Shown here: piece after piece, positions 26,752 through 35,754 of the stretch
How positions within the stretch are numbered: the stretch's first letter is position 1
How the letters are laid out: each line of letters starts with the position of its first letter
NCBI GenBank assembly: GCA_947460175.1
Contig: CANHGW010000003.1
Location: forward strand, 62,001-126,000
Length of the DNA: 64,000 nt
Source of the DNA: Bacteroidota bacterium
GTDB taxonomy: Bacteria > Bacteroidota > Bacteroidia > Chitinophagales > Chitinophagaceae
Direction: 5' to 3'
Made by a program: the position numbers and the translations under genes
Notes under the pieces: generated by a model
What the model was told of the DNA's origin: nothing
Databases searched by the model: none
Seen by the model: the letters and a program-made list of their open reading frames with translations, nothing else

Positions 26752-29700
26752 TTATTTGTAATTCTTTTTATAGAACCGAATATAACCTAGAATGTCGCGT
26801 GTTTTAATCAACTCGATATAATTTACAAATGAAATAATTGCAATTTCGAATTCATTTTTCTTTAGTTGACTAAACAATAATTTTTCATTACTCATATCTT
26901 GAGCATACTTTTTAGCAAAAATTGCATTTGAAAATTTCTCTATAGTAATCAAAGCTTGTTGAGAAGTAAGTAAATTCATCCCTGTTGTATATTCTTTTAC
27001 ATTGTGTTTGAGTAAATTGTAATCACTTAAAGCAGATTTCAAACCCATGGTTCTACCATCTACATTTTTTACAAATACCATTACTTTGTGATCTGATTCT
27101 AAATCTAAAATATAGAGACCTTTCCCATCTACTGCACGTAACTCTTTGAATATATTACTAGCTTCTAAACTATCCTGGTATTTATTATTGCCCGCATTTA
27201 CTGATAGCAAATCGTTTAAATTATTATTACTTGCGTTCGCTGTATCTCCAGCAACCATTTGAGACATATAACTCAAAATATTTTGGGCATGCATTTGTTC
27301 GGCTGTATTGGGGTAATTTTGAACAACTTGTTGCAAAAGGGTTTTACATTTCTCATTCTGACGAATACCTGCATACGAGATAGCTTCTACGATATCGTAT
27401 TTTGCAAGTATAGGATTGGATTGATAGGTTGAATGTGCATACGCGGTACGATCAATTGCTTCTTGAAATTTACCTTCTTTGTATGTTGAGTAAGTAATAT
27501 CATAATGTTCAAAAATCGAGTTTGCTACTTTTTCCTGCTCCTTTTTGTAATTAGGATCACTGGCAAGTTTTGCAAATTCGGTATTTGCATATTCATCATT
27601 GAGCAATTTCTTGTATTTAGTTGCTTGAACTGAATTCCCTAATTTATCATGATTGATATATAGACCATAATAACATTGCTTTTTGTATGATGTATTTGGG
27701 AATCTGTATAACAGTGTATCAAACATATCGATTGAATGTTTGTAATCTTGTAACTGAGAAAAATAGGTTAGTCCAAGATTATAATAGGCATCCATAATTT
27801 TGTTAGTCGCAATATCTATTTCAGCGGGTGTTTTGGGTAATTTAGAAATCAATGAAGCAACAGTATTTCCACCAACATTCATTTTGTCGGTTTGTTCTTC
27901 ACTGCCTTCCTCTTCACCTTCCTGTTTGTCACCTGATACAAACGATGAATTAGTTGCAGCAACTCTTCTCCAGTTATCTTCTAATTTTCGATTACCCCAT
28001 TTCTGTTTGAATTCAGTTGAGCCTTTTTGAATTAACGTAGAATTGTAAAAATACCAATTGGATTTAGTTGCATTATTAGGTTGTAATGCTACGACTTGTG
28101 TATTATTATTTGATGCTAGTGAAGTAGCTTGTTCTTTTTTTATTTTATCTAATTCTCGTTTTGCTGCTGCCTTTTGTTCCTTTTCACTTTTTTTAGCTAA
28201 TACGAGCATACTATCCTGCATTCGAATTATTCTGATATTAGATACAATTTCACCTAATACTGTTTTACGTATATTTATCTCATTGATATTCTCAATAGGT
28301 GGTGTAGTACCGTAAAAAGAAGCACTATCATATGATACTTTAGCGCCTTCGTAATTAGAAGATTTGTAGTAAATATTGCCTAATTGGGCAAAAGCGATTG
28401 CTTTTTGTTTCGTATCCTTATTTTCAGGATTATCAATACTTTTACGAAGTAATTCTATTGAACGAGTTGTATTTTGTTCTTCTTCGATCGCAGCCAAGGT
28501 ATTCAATGCCTGACTTTTATTTTTAGCATATTTAGGGTCGCTAATAATTTTTTCTAATTGAGCTACAGCATACGCTTTGTCCCCACCACCCTTTGCTGCA
28601 TTTTCTGCTATACTCAATTTGGTAAAGAAATCCATTTCAGGACTCGCTTTTTTACTGATTGATTTTTTAAAATGCTCAGAGGATTTTGCATATTCGCCAT
28701 TTTCTGCATAAAGCTGTCCTAATAAAAATTCAATTCTCGTTTTTTGTTTTGAAGGCAACTCTTGTTTAAGTGCTTGAGTAAGCGACTCGATTACATCAGC
28801 TTTATTTCCTTGTTGCATTTCTAAAGAAGCCTTTGTTAAAAATAATTCAGACTTTTTACGATCAGGAAAATTTTTATCTTTTGCCAAGGTTCCTAACAAT
28901 GACTGAGCCTCGCTATATTGCTCAGCTTGTATATATGATTTGGCTAACCATATCAATGCATCATTTCGAATTGGATGGTGACGAAATCGTTTGATTCCTT
29001 TTCTATTTTCTAGAGTAGCAATGCTGACCTCGTCTTTTTCTGCAAATTTCTTATCTGTTTTTTTAGGGGCATCTTTATACTCATTGGCTATAAACTGAAA
29101 AGTAGTAATAGCACCATCAAAATCATTTTTGGCAAAAGAGGCTTTCCCCATTAAGAAAAACAAATTGTCAAACCACTTAGAACGTGGATCATGAATTTGT
29201 GTACTAAACGAAGCTTTTTTAATCACAGTATCCATAAACGAAGCGATCGAACCACCCTGTTTTTGAATATCGTAGGGATCTATGTTGATTACTTTATCAA
29301 AATCTTCTTTATGGTTTTTGGTGATTGTTCTAATCGCCTCATCATACTTTCGTTTTGCATTATAGTAGTAATTATACCTTGTGACAGTATTTTGATAAAT
29401 GCGTCGAGGCATATTCCATTTGCGTTTCAGTAATTTATCGTTACTCCATTCTTCCTTTTTCTTTTCATGTACTTTAATAGCAAGAGACTTTTGTTTTTCT
29501 GCGTTTGTTTTCTCTTTGGTAGTAGCAGTTTCTTTTTGATTTTTCTTTCTTACCGCATCTAGACTATCCTTACGTTGAGTTCTTACAGCTAGTAAACTAT
29601 CATTCAAGCGTTGCCTTTCCGATTTATTTTTTTCAATTAGGTTTTTTTGAGCAGTTGAAACACTATCGTTGTATTTAGTTCTTACTGCGGTTAAACTATC

Positions 29701-30411
29701 ATTGTAAAGTTGACGAGCATTTTTAAGACTATCATTGACACGTTGTCGTTCAGTTTTTACTAAATTCAATTGGGCATCACGCGCATTCTTGATGCTATCT
29801 TTTACAAATGCCTTTCTAGCATCTACACTATCTTTATAATGTTTGCTATTTTGATATTTAACAAGCTCTGCTTTCTTACGCTGTTCATTTTGACGTACAA
29901 GTTTTATACTATCATCATATACTTTGCGTGCAAGCATTGTGCTGTCTGCAACACGTTTTCGTTCAAATGCAATGCTATCAGAAATTCTTTTTTGTTCATT
30001 CCGTATACTATCTTGCTTTGCAAGCTGAATGGCTAAGCTGTCTTGCGTTCTCTTTTTAAGGGCGGCATCGGTGCTATCTTTAATACGCTTATCATTTTCT
30101 AATTTCAATTTGGCTTGCACACGTGCAATACTATCCGCAGCTCGTTTAGCATTTCGAGCATTTACTAAGCTATCCCTATATTCTTGTATTTTTTGTTTCT
30201 GAATAACTCTGGCTATACTATCATCAATTCTTTTCTGCTTGGCAGCAGCTATGATACTATCTCTTCGAGCATATTCATTATTAATTCGTTTTTGTATAGC
30301 TGCTGTATCTACATTATTGGGGGCATATTTAGTTTGCCCTTTTGATACAGAAGTACAAAAAAGAAATCCTAATACAAAAATGAATATATATATATAAGGT
30401 CTTTTATTCAC
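26752..30411 (-). CDS. Large TPR protein, PorW/SprE-like (type IX secretion/gliding)
   Basis: 1219 residues from a GTG start. A signal peptide (1-26, ending SKGQ) is followed by a charged, probably coiled-coil region (about 50-290) with 17 D-S-[ILTV] motifs at short intervals, for example RQRVNDSLKNARQLYNDSL. Then come YNYYYNAKRKYDEAI (about 345-360) and SKWFDNLFFLMGKASFAKNDFDGAI, which resemble the SprE/PorW core, and many TPR helices (about 400-1100). SprE/PorW is a lipoprotein needed for T9SS; here no good lipobox is visible and the N-terminal extension is unusual, so the name is tentative. TPR character is certain. Confidence 0.65.
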   Translation of the reverse strand: MNKRPYIYIFIFVLGFLFCTSVSKGQTKYAPNNVDTAAIQKRINNEYARRDSIIAAAKQKRIDDSIARVIQKQKIQEYRDSLVNARNAKRAADSIARVQAKLKLENDKRIKDSTDAALKKRTQDSLAIQLAKQDSIRNEQKRISDSIAFERKRVADSTMLARKVYDDSIKLVRQNEQRKKAELVKYQNSKHYKDSVDARKAFVKDSIKNARDAQLNLVKTERQRVNDSLKNARQLYNDSLTAVRTKYNDSVSTAQKNLIEKNKSERQRLNDSLLAVRTQRKDSLDAVRKKNQKETATTKEKTNAEKQKSLAIKVHEKKKEEWSNDKLLKRKWNMPRRIYQNTVTRYNYYYNAKRKYDEAIRTITKNHKEDFDKVINIDPYDIQKQGGSIASFMDTVIKKASFSTQIHDPRSKWFDNLFFLMGKASFAKNDFDGAITTFQFIANEYKDAPKKTDKKFAEKDEVSIATLENRKGIKRFRHHPIRNDALIWLAKSYIQAEQYSEAQSLLGTLAKDKNFPDRKKSELFLTKASLEMQQGNKADVIESLTQALKQELPSKQKTRIEFLLGQLYAENGEYAKSSEHFKKSISKKASPEMDFFTKLSIAENAAKGGGDKAYAVAQLEKIISDPKYAKNKSQALNTLAAIEEEQNTTRSIELLRKSIDNPENKDTKQKAIAFAQLGNIYYKSSNYEGAKVSYDSASFYGTTPPIENINEINIRKTVLGEIVSNIRIIRMQDSMLVLAKKSEKEQKAAAKRELDKIKKEQATSLASNNNTQVVALQPNNATKSNWYFYNSTLIQKGSTEFKQKWGNRKLEDNWRRVAATNSSFVSGDKQEGEEEGSEEQTDKMNVGGNTVASLISKLPKTPAEIDIATNKIMDAYYNLGLTYFSQLQDYKHSIDMFDTLLYRFPNTSYKKQCYYGLYINHDKLGNSVQATKYKKLLNDEYANTEFAKLASDPNYKKEQEKVANSIFEHYDITYSTYKEGKFQEAIDRTAYAHSTYQSNPILAKYDIVEAISYAGIRQNEKCKTLLQQVVQNYPNTAEQMHAQNILSYMSQMVAGDTANASNNNLNDLLSVNAGNNKYQDSLEASNIFKELRAVDGKGLYILDLESDHKVMVFVKNVDGRTMGLKSALSDYNLLKHNVKEYTTGMNLLTSQQALITIEKFSNAIFAKKYAQDMSNEKLLFSQLKKNEFEIAIISFVNYIELIKTRDILGYIRFYKKNYK

Positions 30412-30425
30412 GAGTTTATAAACTC
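30412..30425. repeat. 14-bp palindrome abutting a GTG start
   Basis: GAGTTTATAAACTC is its own reverse complement and touches the GTG start of the 1219-residue TPR gene (30411). It would lie in the ribosome-binding region of that message. Confidence 0.5.
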
Positions 30426-30500
30426 AAAATAAAGAAAATTATTTTACTTTAATGAAAAAACCTTTTGCTAAATTCGTTTTTATACTACTTTTAATTTTAG

Positions 30501-31022
30501 ATGTTAAAAATTACAGGAGGCAGCCTATTAAAAAGCTTGAAACGTATTTTTAAGCAAATCAACTCAGTATATAGGGTCAATATTATCAATGAAGAGACTA
30601 TGCAAGAGGCATTGACATTGCATTTGACAAAAAAAAGTGTATTTATTGTCTTATCAAGTATGTTTATTTCGATGTTCTTATTATTCTCAATTTTGATATT
30701 TTTCACCCCATTAAAATACTATGTGCCAGGTAACAACAACAAAGAAGTATCAAGAAAAACATTGATACAACTGCAACAATTGTCAGATTCTGTGACCAAG
30801 TTGAATAGTTTGCAAGAAAAATATATTTACAATCTACTTCAAATTACAAAAGGGAATTCCTCTTTTTTGAGAGATACCAACCTATTGAATCAACGAGAAA
30901 TAAATCAAGCGATGATACAAAATACAAATCAGATAGATCGAGCGAGTCGATACGATTACTTGAAAAATCAAAAACCGGATACAAATGTGGATAAGTCGGT
31001 TCATAAAAAAGATAGTCTATAA
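30501..31022 (+). CDS. Membrane coiled-coil protein, N-terminal part of M23-type peptidase without the peptidase domain
   Basis: 173 residues. The N-terminus YRVNIINEETMQEALTLHLTKKSVFI, then one membrane helix (about 46-68), then FTPLKYYVPG, is the opening of the M23 endopeptidases that in Bacteroidota stand before bactofilin genes. It is followed by a coiled-coil segment (about 83-115) and ends after a Lys/Asp-rich tail. No HxxxD or HxH zinc motifs of LytM are present, and none are found downstream to 31084. It is first in the run with bactofilin and the AtpZ/AtpI genes. It may be a membrane anchor for bactofilin. Confidence 0.65.
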   Translation: MLKITGGSLLKSLKRIFKQINSVYRVNIINEETMQEALTLHLTKKSVFIVLSSMFISMFLLFSILIFFTPLKYYVPGNNNKEVSRKTLIQLQQLSDSVTKLNSLQEKYIYNLLQITKGNSSFLRDTNLLNQREINQAMIQNTNQIDRASRYDYLKNQKPDTNVDKSVHKKDSL

Positions 31023-31083
31023 CAGACTAATTAGCTAATAAATCAGTTAATTTTGGCGATTAACACTAAAAAACACCTCAAAT

Positions 31084-31596
31084 ATGTCAATTTTTTCAAG
31101 CAATAGAGAAAAAGAATCAAATCCTAACCCTGGCTATGTACCACCAGTATCAAATCCAACTCCAGTTGCTACAACGCCTACACCTTCTTATTCATCCTCT
31201 ACAACAACAGCATCCATCACAAATATATCTGAAGGTGCCATAGTTGATGGCCAAATCAAAATCGAAGGTGATATAAAAATCGATGGTCAAATCAAAGGTT
31301 CTGTTACTTCAAAAGGAAAAGTAATGATGGGGAAATCCGGAAAAGTAGAAGGCGATATTATTTGTCAAAACGCTGAAATATCTGGCCATGTAACTGGAAA
31401 ACTAAAAGTTGCAGATGTACTTATTTTAAAAGCAAATGCACTAGTAGATGGCGATATCAATACGGGCAAACTTGTAATAGAAAATGGAGTTAAATTCAAT
31501 GGTAGTTGTACGATGGGTGCTCCTACTCAACAAGCTGCTGCATCTATTCCAGCTCCTCCAAAACCTACAACTACTGTAGATTTGAATGCGAAATAA
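31084..31596 (+). CDS. Bactofilin (polymer-forming cytoskeletal protein)
   Basis: 170 residues. A disordered Pro/Ser/Thr-rich head (1-45) precedes a right-handed beta-helix (about 50-150) with the regular pattern of GxIKIEGDIKIDGQIKGSV and KVEGDIICQNAEISG, and a Pro/Ala tail. Bactofilins polymerise without nucleotides into membrane-associated filaments that place cell-wall enzymes. The upstream gene encodes the membrane stub of an M23-type partner. The downstream gene starts 11 bases inside this one. Confidence 0.92.
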   Translation: MSIFSSNREKESNPNPGYVPPVSNPTPVATTPTPSYSSSTTTASITNISEGAIVDGQIKIEGDIKIDGQIKGSVTSKGKVMMGKSGKVEGDIICQNAEISGHVTGKLKVADVLILKANALVDGDINTGKLVIENGVKFNGSCTMGAPTQQAAASIPAPPKPTTTVDLNAK

Positions 31597-31780
31597 TGAT
31601 TTATTAAAATATGCCGGATTGGCTACACAATTAATAGCCACGCTAGGCGTGGCTATTTTTATTGGGTTCAAATCTGATAATTATTTCCATTGGAAATTTC
31701 CTTTATTAACCATCACCCTTCCATTAATCGCTTTAATTTCGCTGTTTTATAAAATATATAAAGACTCGAGTAATATATGA
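31586..31780 (+). CDS. AtpZ/AtpI family protein
   Basis: 64 residues with two membrane helices (about 8-28 and 38-57). KYAGLATQLIATLGVAIFIGFKSDNYF is the AtpZ/AtpI opening. Members help assemble the F-type ATPase c-ring or carry Mg or Ca in some bacteria. It overlaps the bactofilin stop by 11 bases and the next gene by 4, so the three are translationally linked. The atpBEFHAG genes that often follow are not in the window. Confidence 0.82.
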   Translation: MRNNDLLKYAGLATQLIATLGVAIFIGFKSDNYFHWKFPLLTITLPLIALISLFYKIYKDSSNI

Positions 31781-32148
31781 TAAAAAAACCATTCTATTCA
31801 TTTTTAACCATTACAACAATAAGTCTTGTAAGTATAATATACCTAATAGGATTACCTACATTTACACCTAACGTTGTCATTCTTGGCATATTATTTTTGG
31901 CCGCACTTACCCTCACTACTTATACATTTTCTGAACGCACAGTCAACGACGAAAATCCCAATAAATTTGTAAGAATGGTAATGGGCATGACGATGTTGAA
32001 ATTTTTCTTGTGTATAGTTGGAGTGGCAATTATGTTACTTACACTTAGAAAATCATTCCATAAACCCGACTTATATATATTAATGGGCTTTTATTTAGTT
32101 TTCACATTAGGTGAAGCACTTTTCCTTTCAAAAATAGCTCGGAAATAA
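31777..32148 (+). CDS. Hypothetical membrane protein of AtpI-type context
   Basis: 123 residues, four hydrophobic segments (about 6-25, 31-50, 72-92, 97-118). Starts in an ATGA overlap with the AtpZ gene. Bacteroidota often encode such a protein between atpZ and atpB; here the next gene is on the other strand. Not recognised otherwise. Confidence 0.62.
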   Translation: MIKKPFYSFLTITTISLVSIIYLIGLPTFTPNVVILGILFLAALTLTTYTFSERTVNDENPNKFVRMVMGMTMLKFFLCIVGVAIMLLTLRKSFHKPDLYILMGFYLVFTLGEALFLSKIARK

Positions 32149-32155
32149 GACTGTA

Positions 32156-32635
32156 CTATTTCCCTATTTGACCTTTGATAAGAAAATTCTTATCCAAAAG
32201 AGAATCATGATCACTAGAAACAACTGTTAAATAGCCTTTGTAATTATTGATTATTGAATCTAAATACCATTCAACTAACGGTGAGTTTGTCATTTCTAAA
32301 GTATCTATTGCATTGATTAAAGCGAAATTAACCCTTGCACTATCTTTTATATTACTCGAGAAGGAAGAATCTTTGTCGTAAATCCCTACTTGATAGGTTT
32401 TACCAGGCTGAGTACCCTCTAATTTTACTATAAACTGCGTACGACCAAGTTGATTAGAATTTATATACAATGTAGCATTAAATTTATCAACTATGGTATC
32501 TGCTGAATACAGTTGATTCAATGTGTAATTATATTGAAAATTTTGGGCCCCAAAAAGAACCTGATCAGACTCAGGCTGACTTCCACAAGACATTATAAAA
32601 AACATACTAATCAAGATGAGAATACTATTTTTCAT
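32156..32635 (-). CDS. Hypothetical lipoprotein
   Basis: 159 residues from the ATG at 32635 (MKNSILILISMFFIMSCGSQ), giving a lipobox with Cys17; the 24-base longer frame adds a charged leader that would spoil the signal. A -7-like AATCTTTG lies about 20 bases upstream of this start. The mature part shows beta-sandwich periodicity with TLYINSNQLGRTQFIVKLEGTQPGKTYQVGIYD, reminiscent of CHRD or SOD-Cu-like domains, but no metal residues are evident. It follows coaE on the minus strand after 38 bases. Function unknown. Confidence 0.6.
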   Translation of the reverse strand: MKNSILILISMFFIMSCGSQPESDQVLFGAQNFQYNYTLNQLYSADTIVDKFNATLYINSNQLGRTQFIVKLEGTQPGKTYQVGIYDKDSSFSSNIKDSARVNFALINAIDTLEMTNSPLVEWYLDSIINNYKGYLTVVSSDHDSLLDKNFLIKGQIGK

Positions 32636-32673
32636 TTTATTCTTTTTATACTTTTGCAAAGATTCACTTATTT

Positions 32674-33279
32674 TTAGTGTTGTTGTCGTTGTTGATTTGC
32701 TAACATTAGCAGTTGTGAATGAATAGCTTCAACCTGCGGTATCAACAATAAAGATTCATCATTGACGATTTCAAAATCAGCATGCTCACGCATTATTTCC
32801 TCAGGCAATTGTTTTTCAATTCTCACCATGACCTCTTCAGGAGCTAATAGATCTCTTGATGAAACACGCTCTATTCGTATATCGACTGGGCAACTTACCA
32901 GAATCAATTTGTCTAATTCTTTGCTAGAACCAGATTCAATCATCAAAGCGGCCTCTTTAATTGCATAACTGTGTGTTTGCTGTTTCATCCATTCATTGGC
33001 ATGTAGAATCACACGAGGATGGACCAAACTATTTAATAAAGCTAGTTTATCATCATTGTTGTATATGATTTCACGCATTCTAAGGCGATCAAATTTATTA
33101 TTAGAATAAACTTCTTTCCCAAAATGATGTATTATCAAATCCTTCAATTCATAATCATTATCATATAGTTTCTTAGCTTCAACATCAGCATAATAAACTG
33201 GCACACCCAATACTTCAAATATTTTACAAACGGTGGTTTTTCCACTTCCTATACCCCCAGTAATACCAACTTTATACAT
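32674..33279 (-). CDS. coaE: Dephospho-CoA kinase
   Basis: 201 residues from the ATG at 33279 (MYKVGITGGIGSGKTTVC), which puts the P-loop at the very N-terminus as in all CoaE; the open frame extends upstream but adds nothing conserved. It phosphorylates the ribose of dephospho-CoA, the last step of CoA synthesis. Other landmarks are VPVYYADVEAKKLY near 30, LNSLVHPRV near 80 and DKLILVSCPVDIRIERVSSRD near 125. It is divergent from kdsA. Confidence 0.94.
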   Translation of the reverse strand: MYKVGITGGIGSGKTTVCKIFEVLGVPVYYADVEAKKLYDNDYELKDLIIHHFGKEVYSNNKFDRLRMREIIYNNDDKLALLNSLVHPRVILHANEWMKQQTHSYAIKEAALMIESGSSKELDKLILVSCPVDIRIERVSSRDLLAPEEVMVRIEKQLPEEIMREHADFEIVNDESLLLIPQVEAIHSQLLMLANQQRQQH

Positions 33280-33338
33280 AAGAATTTTAGATTTTTCTAA
33301 ATTTCTGTGAAAATACAAAAGTGTTTGTAACTTGCGTC

Positions 33339-34154
33339 ATGGACTTTTTAAAAGAATTATTTAAAGAAAATTATTCAGCAACCAATTTCTTCTTGTTAGC
33401 AGGCCCTTGTGTAGTTGAAAATCGCGATATACTGTTTCGCACAGCAGAAAAACTAGTTGAAATTTCTGAAAAATTAAAAATTCCTCTTGTATTTAAATCC
33501 TCATATACAAAAGCGAACCGAAGTAGTGTAAATTCTTTTACGGGAATTGGCAATCAGCAAGCGCTTGAATTATTAGCCGAAGTTAAAACACAATTCAATA
33601 TACCATTAGTTACTGATATTCATACAGAAGCCGATGCTGAATTGGCGGCACAATATGTAGATGTATTGCAAATCCCCGCCTTTTTGTGCCGGCAAACAAG
33701 TTTGTTAATTGCTGCAGCTAAAACTGGGAAAGTAGTCAATATTAAAAAAGGGCAATTTCTCTCTCCAGAAGCGATGCAATTTGCACAACAAAAAGTCCAA
33801 TCCACTGGTAATGAAAAAGTAATGCTTACTGAACGAGGCACTACCTTTGGATATCAAGATTTAATTGTTGATTACAGAGGAATCCCCATTATGAAACAAT
33901 TTGGCAAACCAGTCATAATGGATTGTACACATGCGTTGCAACAACCTAATCAAGCATCGGGTGTAACTGGAGGAAAGCCCGAACTCATTGAAACGATAGC
34001 TAAATGTGCAATAGCAGCAGGTGCTGATGGGCTTTTTATAGAAACGCACCCCGACCCTTCCAATGCATTAAGTGATGGAGCAAATATGCTACCTCTCAGC
34101 GAGATTCAATCCTTGATGGAAAAATTAATTAGAGTTAGACAAGCAATTTTGTAA
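33339..34154 (+). CDS. kdsA: 3-deoxy-8-phosphooctulonate (KDO-8-P) synthase
   Basis: 271 residues from the ATG at 33339 (an in-frame GTG 18 bases upstream is possible). It condenses PEP with arabinose 5-phosphate to KDO-8-P for lipopolysaccharide. Visible are LLAGPCVVEN near 20, FKSSYTKANRSS near 50, TDIHTEADAE near 90, QIPAFLCRQTSLL near 108, NIKKGQFLSP near 130, ERGTTFGYQDLIVDYR near 155, DCTHALQQPN and FIETHPDPSNALSDGANML near 230. The NxKK and Cys pattern will tell metal dependence: the CVVEN cysteine suggests the metal-dependent type. Confidence 0.96.
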   Translation: MDFLKELFKENYSATNFFLLAGPCVVENRDILFRTAEKLVEISEKLKIPLVFKSSYTKANRSSVNSFTGIGNQQALELLAEVKTQFNIPLVTDIHTEADAELAAQYVDVLQIPAFLCRQTSLLIAAAKTGKVVNIKKGQFLSPEAMQFAQQKVQSTGNEKVMLTERGTTFGYQDLIVDYRGIPIMKQFGKPVIMDCTHALQQPNQASGVTGGKPELIETIAKCAIAAGADGLFIETHPDPSNALSDGANMLPLSEIQSLMEKLIRVRQAIL

Positions 34155-34160
34155 TAAACG

Positions 34161-34775
34161 ATGGCATTGGTTGATCATGAATTAAATGCGTTGTATCATT
34201 TTGTACCTGCCGATGCAGTTCAAGATGTAGTCGATTTTTTGCATAGCTATAAAATTCACTTGAAAGTAAAAAAAGATCGAACAACAGTGTTAGGTGACTA
34301 TCGACCTGCACATAATGGGAAACCACACACTATTTCAGTCAATGGCACATTAAATAAATATCATTTTCTCATTACATTTATTCATGAATTAGCACACTTA
34401 GTAAACTATTTAAACCATCAACGAAACGTAAATCCCCATGGCAGAGAATGGAAAACAGTCTTTGCAACATTGCTTAATCGATTTACAACAAAAAAAATAT
34501 TCCCCCCTGATATTGAAGAAGCCATACAACAATCAATCCATAATTTATCCGCAAGTACCTGTAGCGACCCTGTATTGTATAGAGCTTTGCTTAAATATGA
34601 CGAAAACATGGGTATGACATTAGTTGAAAATATACGCCCAGGCGAATTGTTTAGAACTACAAAAGGCGGTGTTTTTAAAATGCTAACAAAACGAAGAACT
34701 CGTTACGAATGCACTGAAATAAAGTCAGGAAAAAAATATCTTTTTCCAGGAATCTATGAAGTTTTTAAAGAATAG
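34161..34775 (+). CDS. SprT-like zinc-binding protein
   Basis: 204 residues, 6 bases after kdsA. The zinc motif HELAHLVNYLNH near residue 77-88 (HExxH plus a third His) and the preceding TLNKYHFLITFIHELAH fit the SprT-like family; NPHGREWKTVFATLLNRF follows as in SprT. The C-terminus (about 150-204, GELFRTTKGGVFKMLTKRRTRYEC...GKKYLFPGIYEVF) replaces the usual zinc ribbon. SprT-like proteases in other organisms act on DNA-protein crosslinks; here the role is unknown. Confidence 0.82.
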   Translation: MALVDHELNALYHFVPADAVQDVVDFLHSYKIHLKVKKDRTTVLGDYRPAHNGKPHTISVNGTLNKYHFLITFIHELAHLVNYLNHQRNVNPHGREWKTVFATLLNRFTTKKIFPPDIEEAIQQSIHNLSASTCSDPVLYRALLKYDENMGMTLVENIRPGELFRTTKGGVFKMLTKRRTRYECTEIKSGKKYLFPGIYEVFKE

Positions 34776-34797
34776 TGTAAAATATCATCTATTTTTA

Positions 34798-34805
34798 TAT
34801 ATTTG
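34798..34805 (+). promoter_or_regulatory. -7 box TATATTTG of the PorT-like gene pair
   Basis: TAnnTTTG match followed by TGAG, 24 bases before the ATG at 34830. Confidence 0.6.
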
Positions 34806-34829
34806 TGAGTAAGAAATCAATAAAAGTAA

Positions 34830-35732
34830 ATGAAAAAACATATACTCGCTTTGCTGTCCCTCTTTGCTTGCTATACAGCATCGGCTCAGTTCGATTATGC
34901 TCCCAATGGACGAAATGATGCCCCTTTACTAGGTATGCAATGGGGATTAACTGGTGGTGGCATGACTACCATGCTTACCAATCGTGATGATATTAATGCT
35001 GATGGGCGTTTGAATCCTCAAATGATGAATTTCAATTATACGGCAGGTGTAGAAGGAATTTATTGGTTTCAAAAAACGGTAGGTTTTGGTGGACAATTAC
35101 TCTATTGGAATGGCGGAGCAAAATATACTGGTACAGATACATTTATAGCTAATCCAAGTAAAATCAATCTTAGTGCAACCACAAAATTCACTTACTTGAA
35201 ACTACCCTTATTGTTTCACTTCAAGTCATTTAATCGATATTATCCTAATCGCAGAACTAGATTTAGCGCTATGTTTGGACCATATGTTGCTTTATTAAAT
35301 TCTTTTTCTGATGATGTAACCTTAACGAAAGATGATGACCCTAATTTCAAATCTACGAGTGGTATCAATGGTACTTCGTACGAATCAAATGGAGTAAAAG
35401 GGAAATTAAATGGCAATATTTACAAGCCTTTTGATCTTGGATTTGTATTTGGTGTTGGCGGTGAAATAAGATTATGGAAACGCACTACTGTTGCACTTCA
35501 TATTCGAACTGATGTAGGCATTTCAGATGTGGAAGACAAAAGAAGTAGAAAAATAAAATATGATGGAGCTGTATCAGAAGTTGATTTTGGAAATCCTTGG
35601 GAAGGGCTTTATGCAAAATTCAATTCACCAAATGCTCTTGATAATTTAGCAGGTTTCCAATCCAACAGACCTGCCACAAAAAACTTCTCAGTCGGTGCTT
35701 TTTTATCCATAAGAAAATACTTCCGTCAATAA
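34830..35732 (+). CDS. Outer-membrane beta-barrel protein, PorT-like
   Basis: 300 residues. Signal peptide ends SAQ (about 20). The mature part has amphipathic beta strands with aromatic girdles, typical PorT/outer-membrane protein beta-barrel domain: GLTGGGMTTML, VEGIYWFQKTVGFGGQLLYWNGG, YLKLPLLFHFKSF, GPYVALL, PFDLGFVFGVGGEIRLWKR, and a closing ATKNFSVGAFLSIRKYFRQ. Predicted in the outer membrane. Paired with a similar gene 22 bases downstream. Confidence 0.82.
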   Translation: MKKHILALLSLFACYTASAQFDYAPNGRNDAPLLGMQWGLTGGGMTTMLTNRDDINADGRLNPQMMNFNYTAGVEGIYWFQKTVGFGGQLLYWNGGAKYTGTDTFIANPSKINLSATTKFTYLKLPLLFHFKSFNRYYPNRRTRFSAMFGPYVALLNSFSDDVTLTKDDDPNFKSTSGINGTSYESNGVKGKLNGNIYKPFDLGFVFGVGGEIRLWKRTTVALHIRTDVGISDVEDKRSRKIKYDGAVSEVDFGNPWEGLYAKFNSPNALDNLAGFQSNRPATKNFSVGAFLSIRKYFRQ

Positions 35733-35754
35733 ATCTGAACAGAACGAACGAAAC

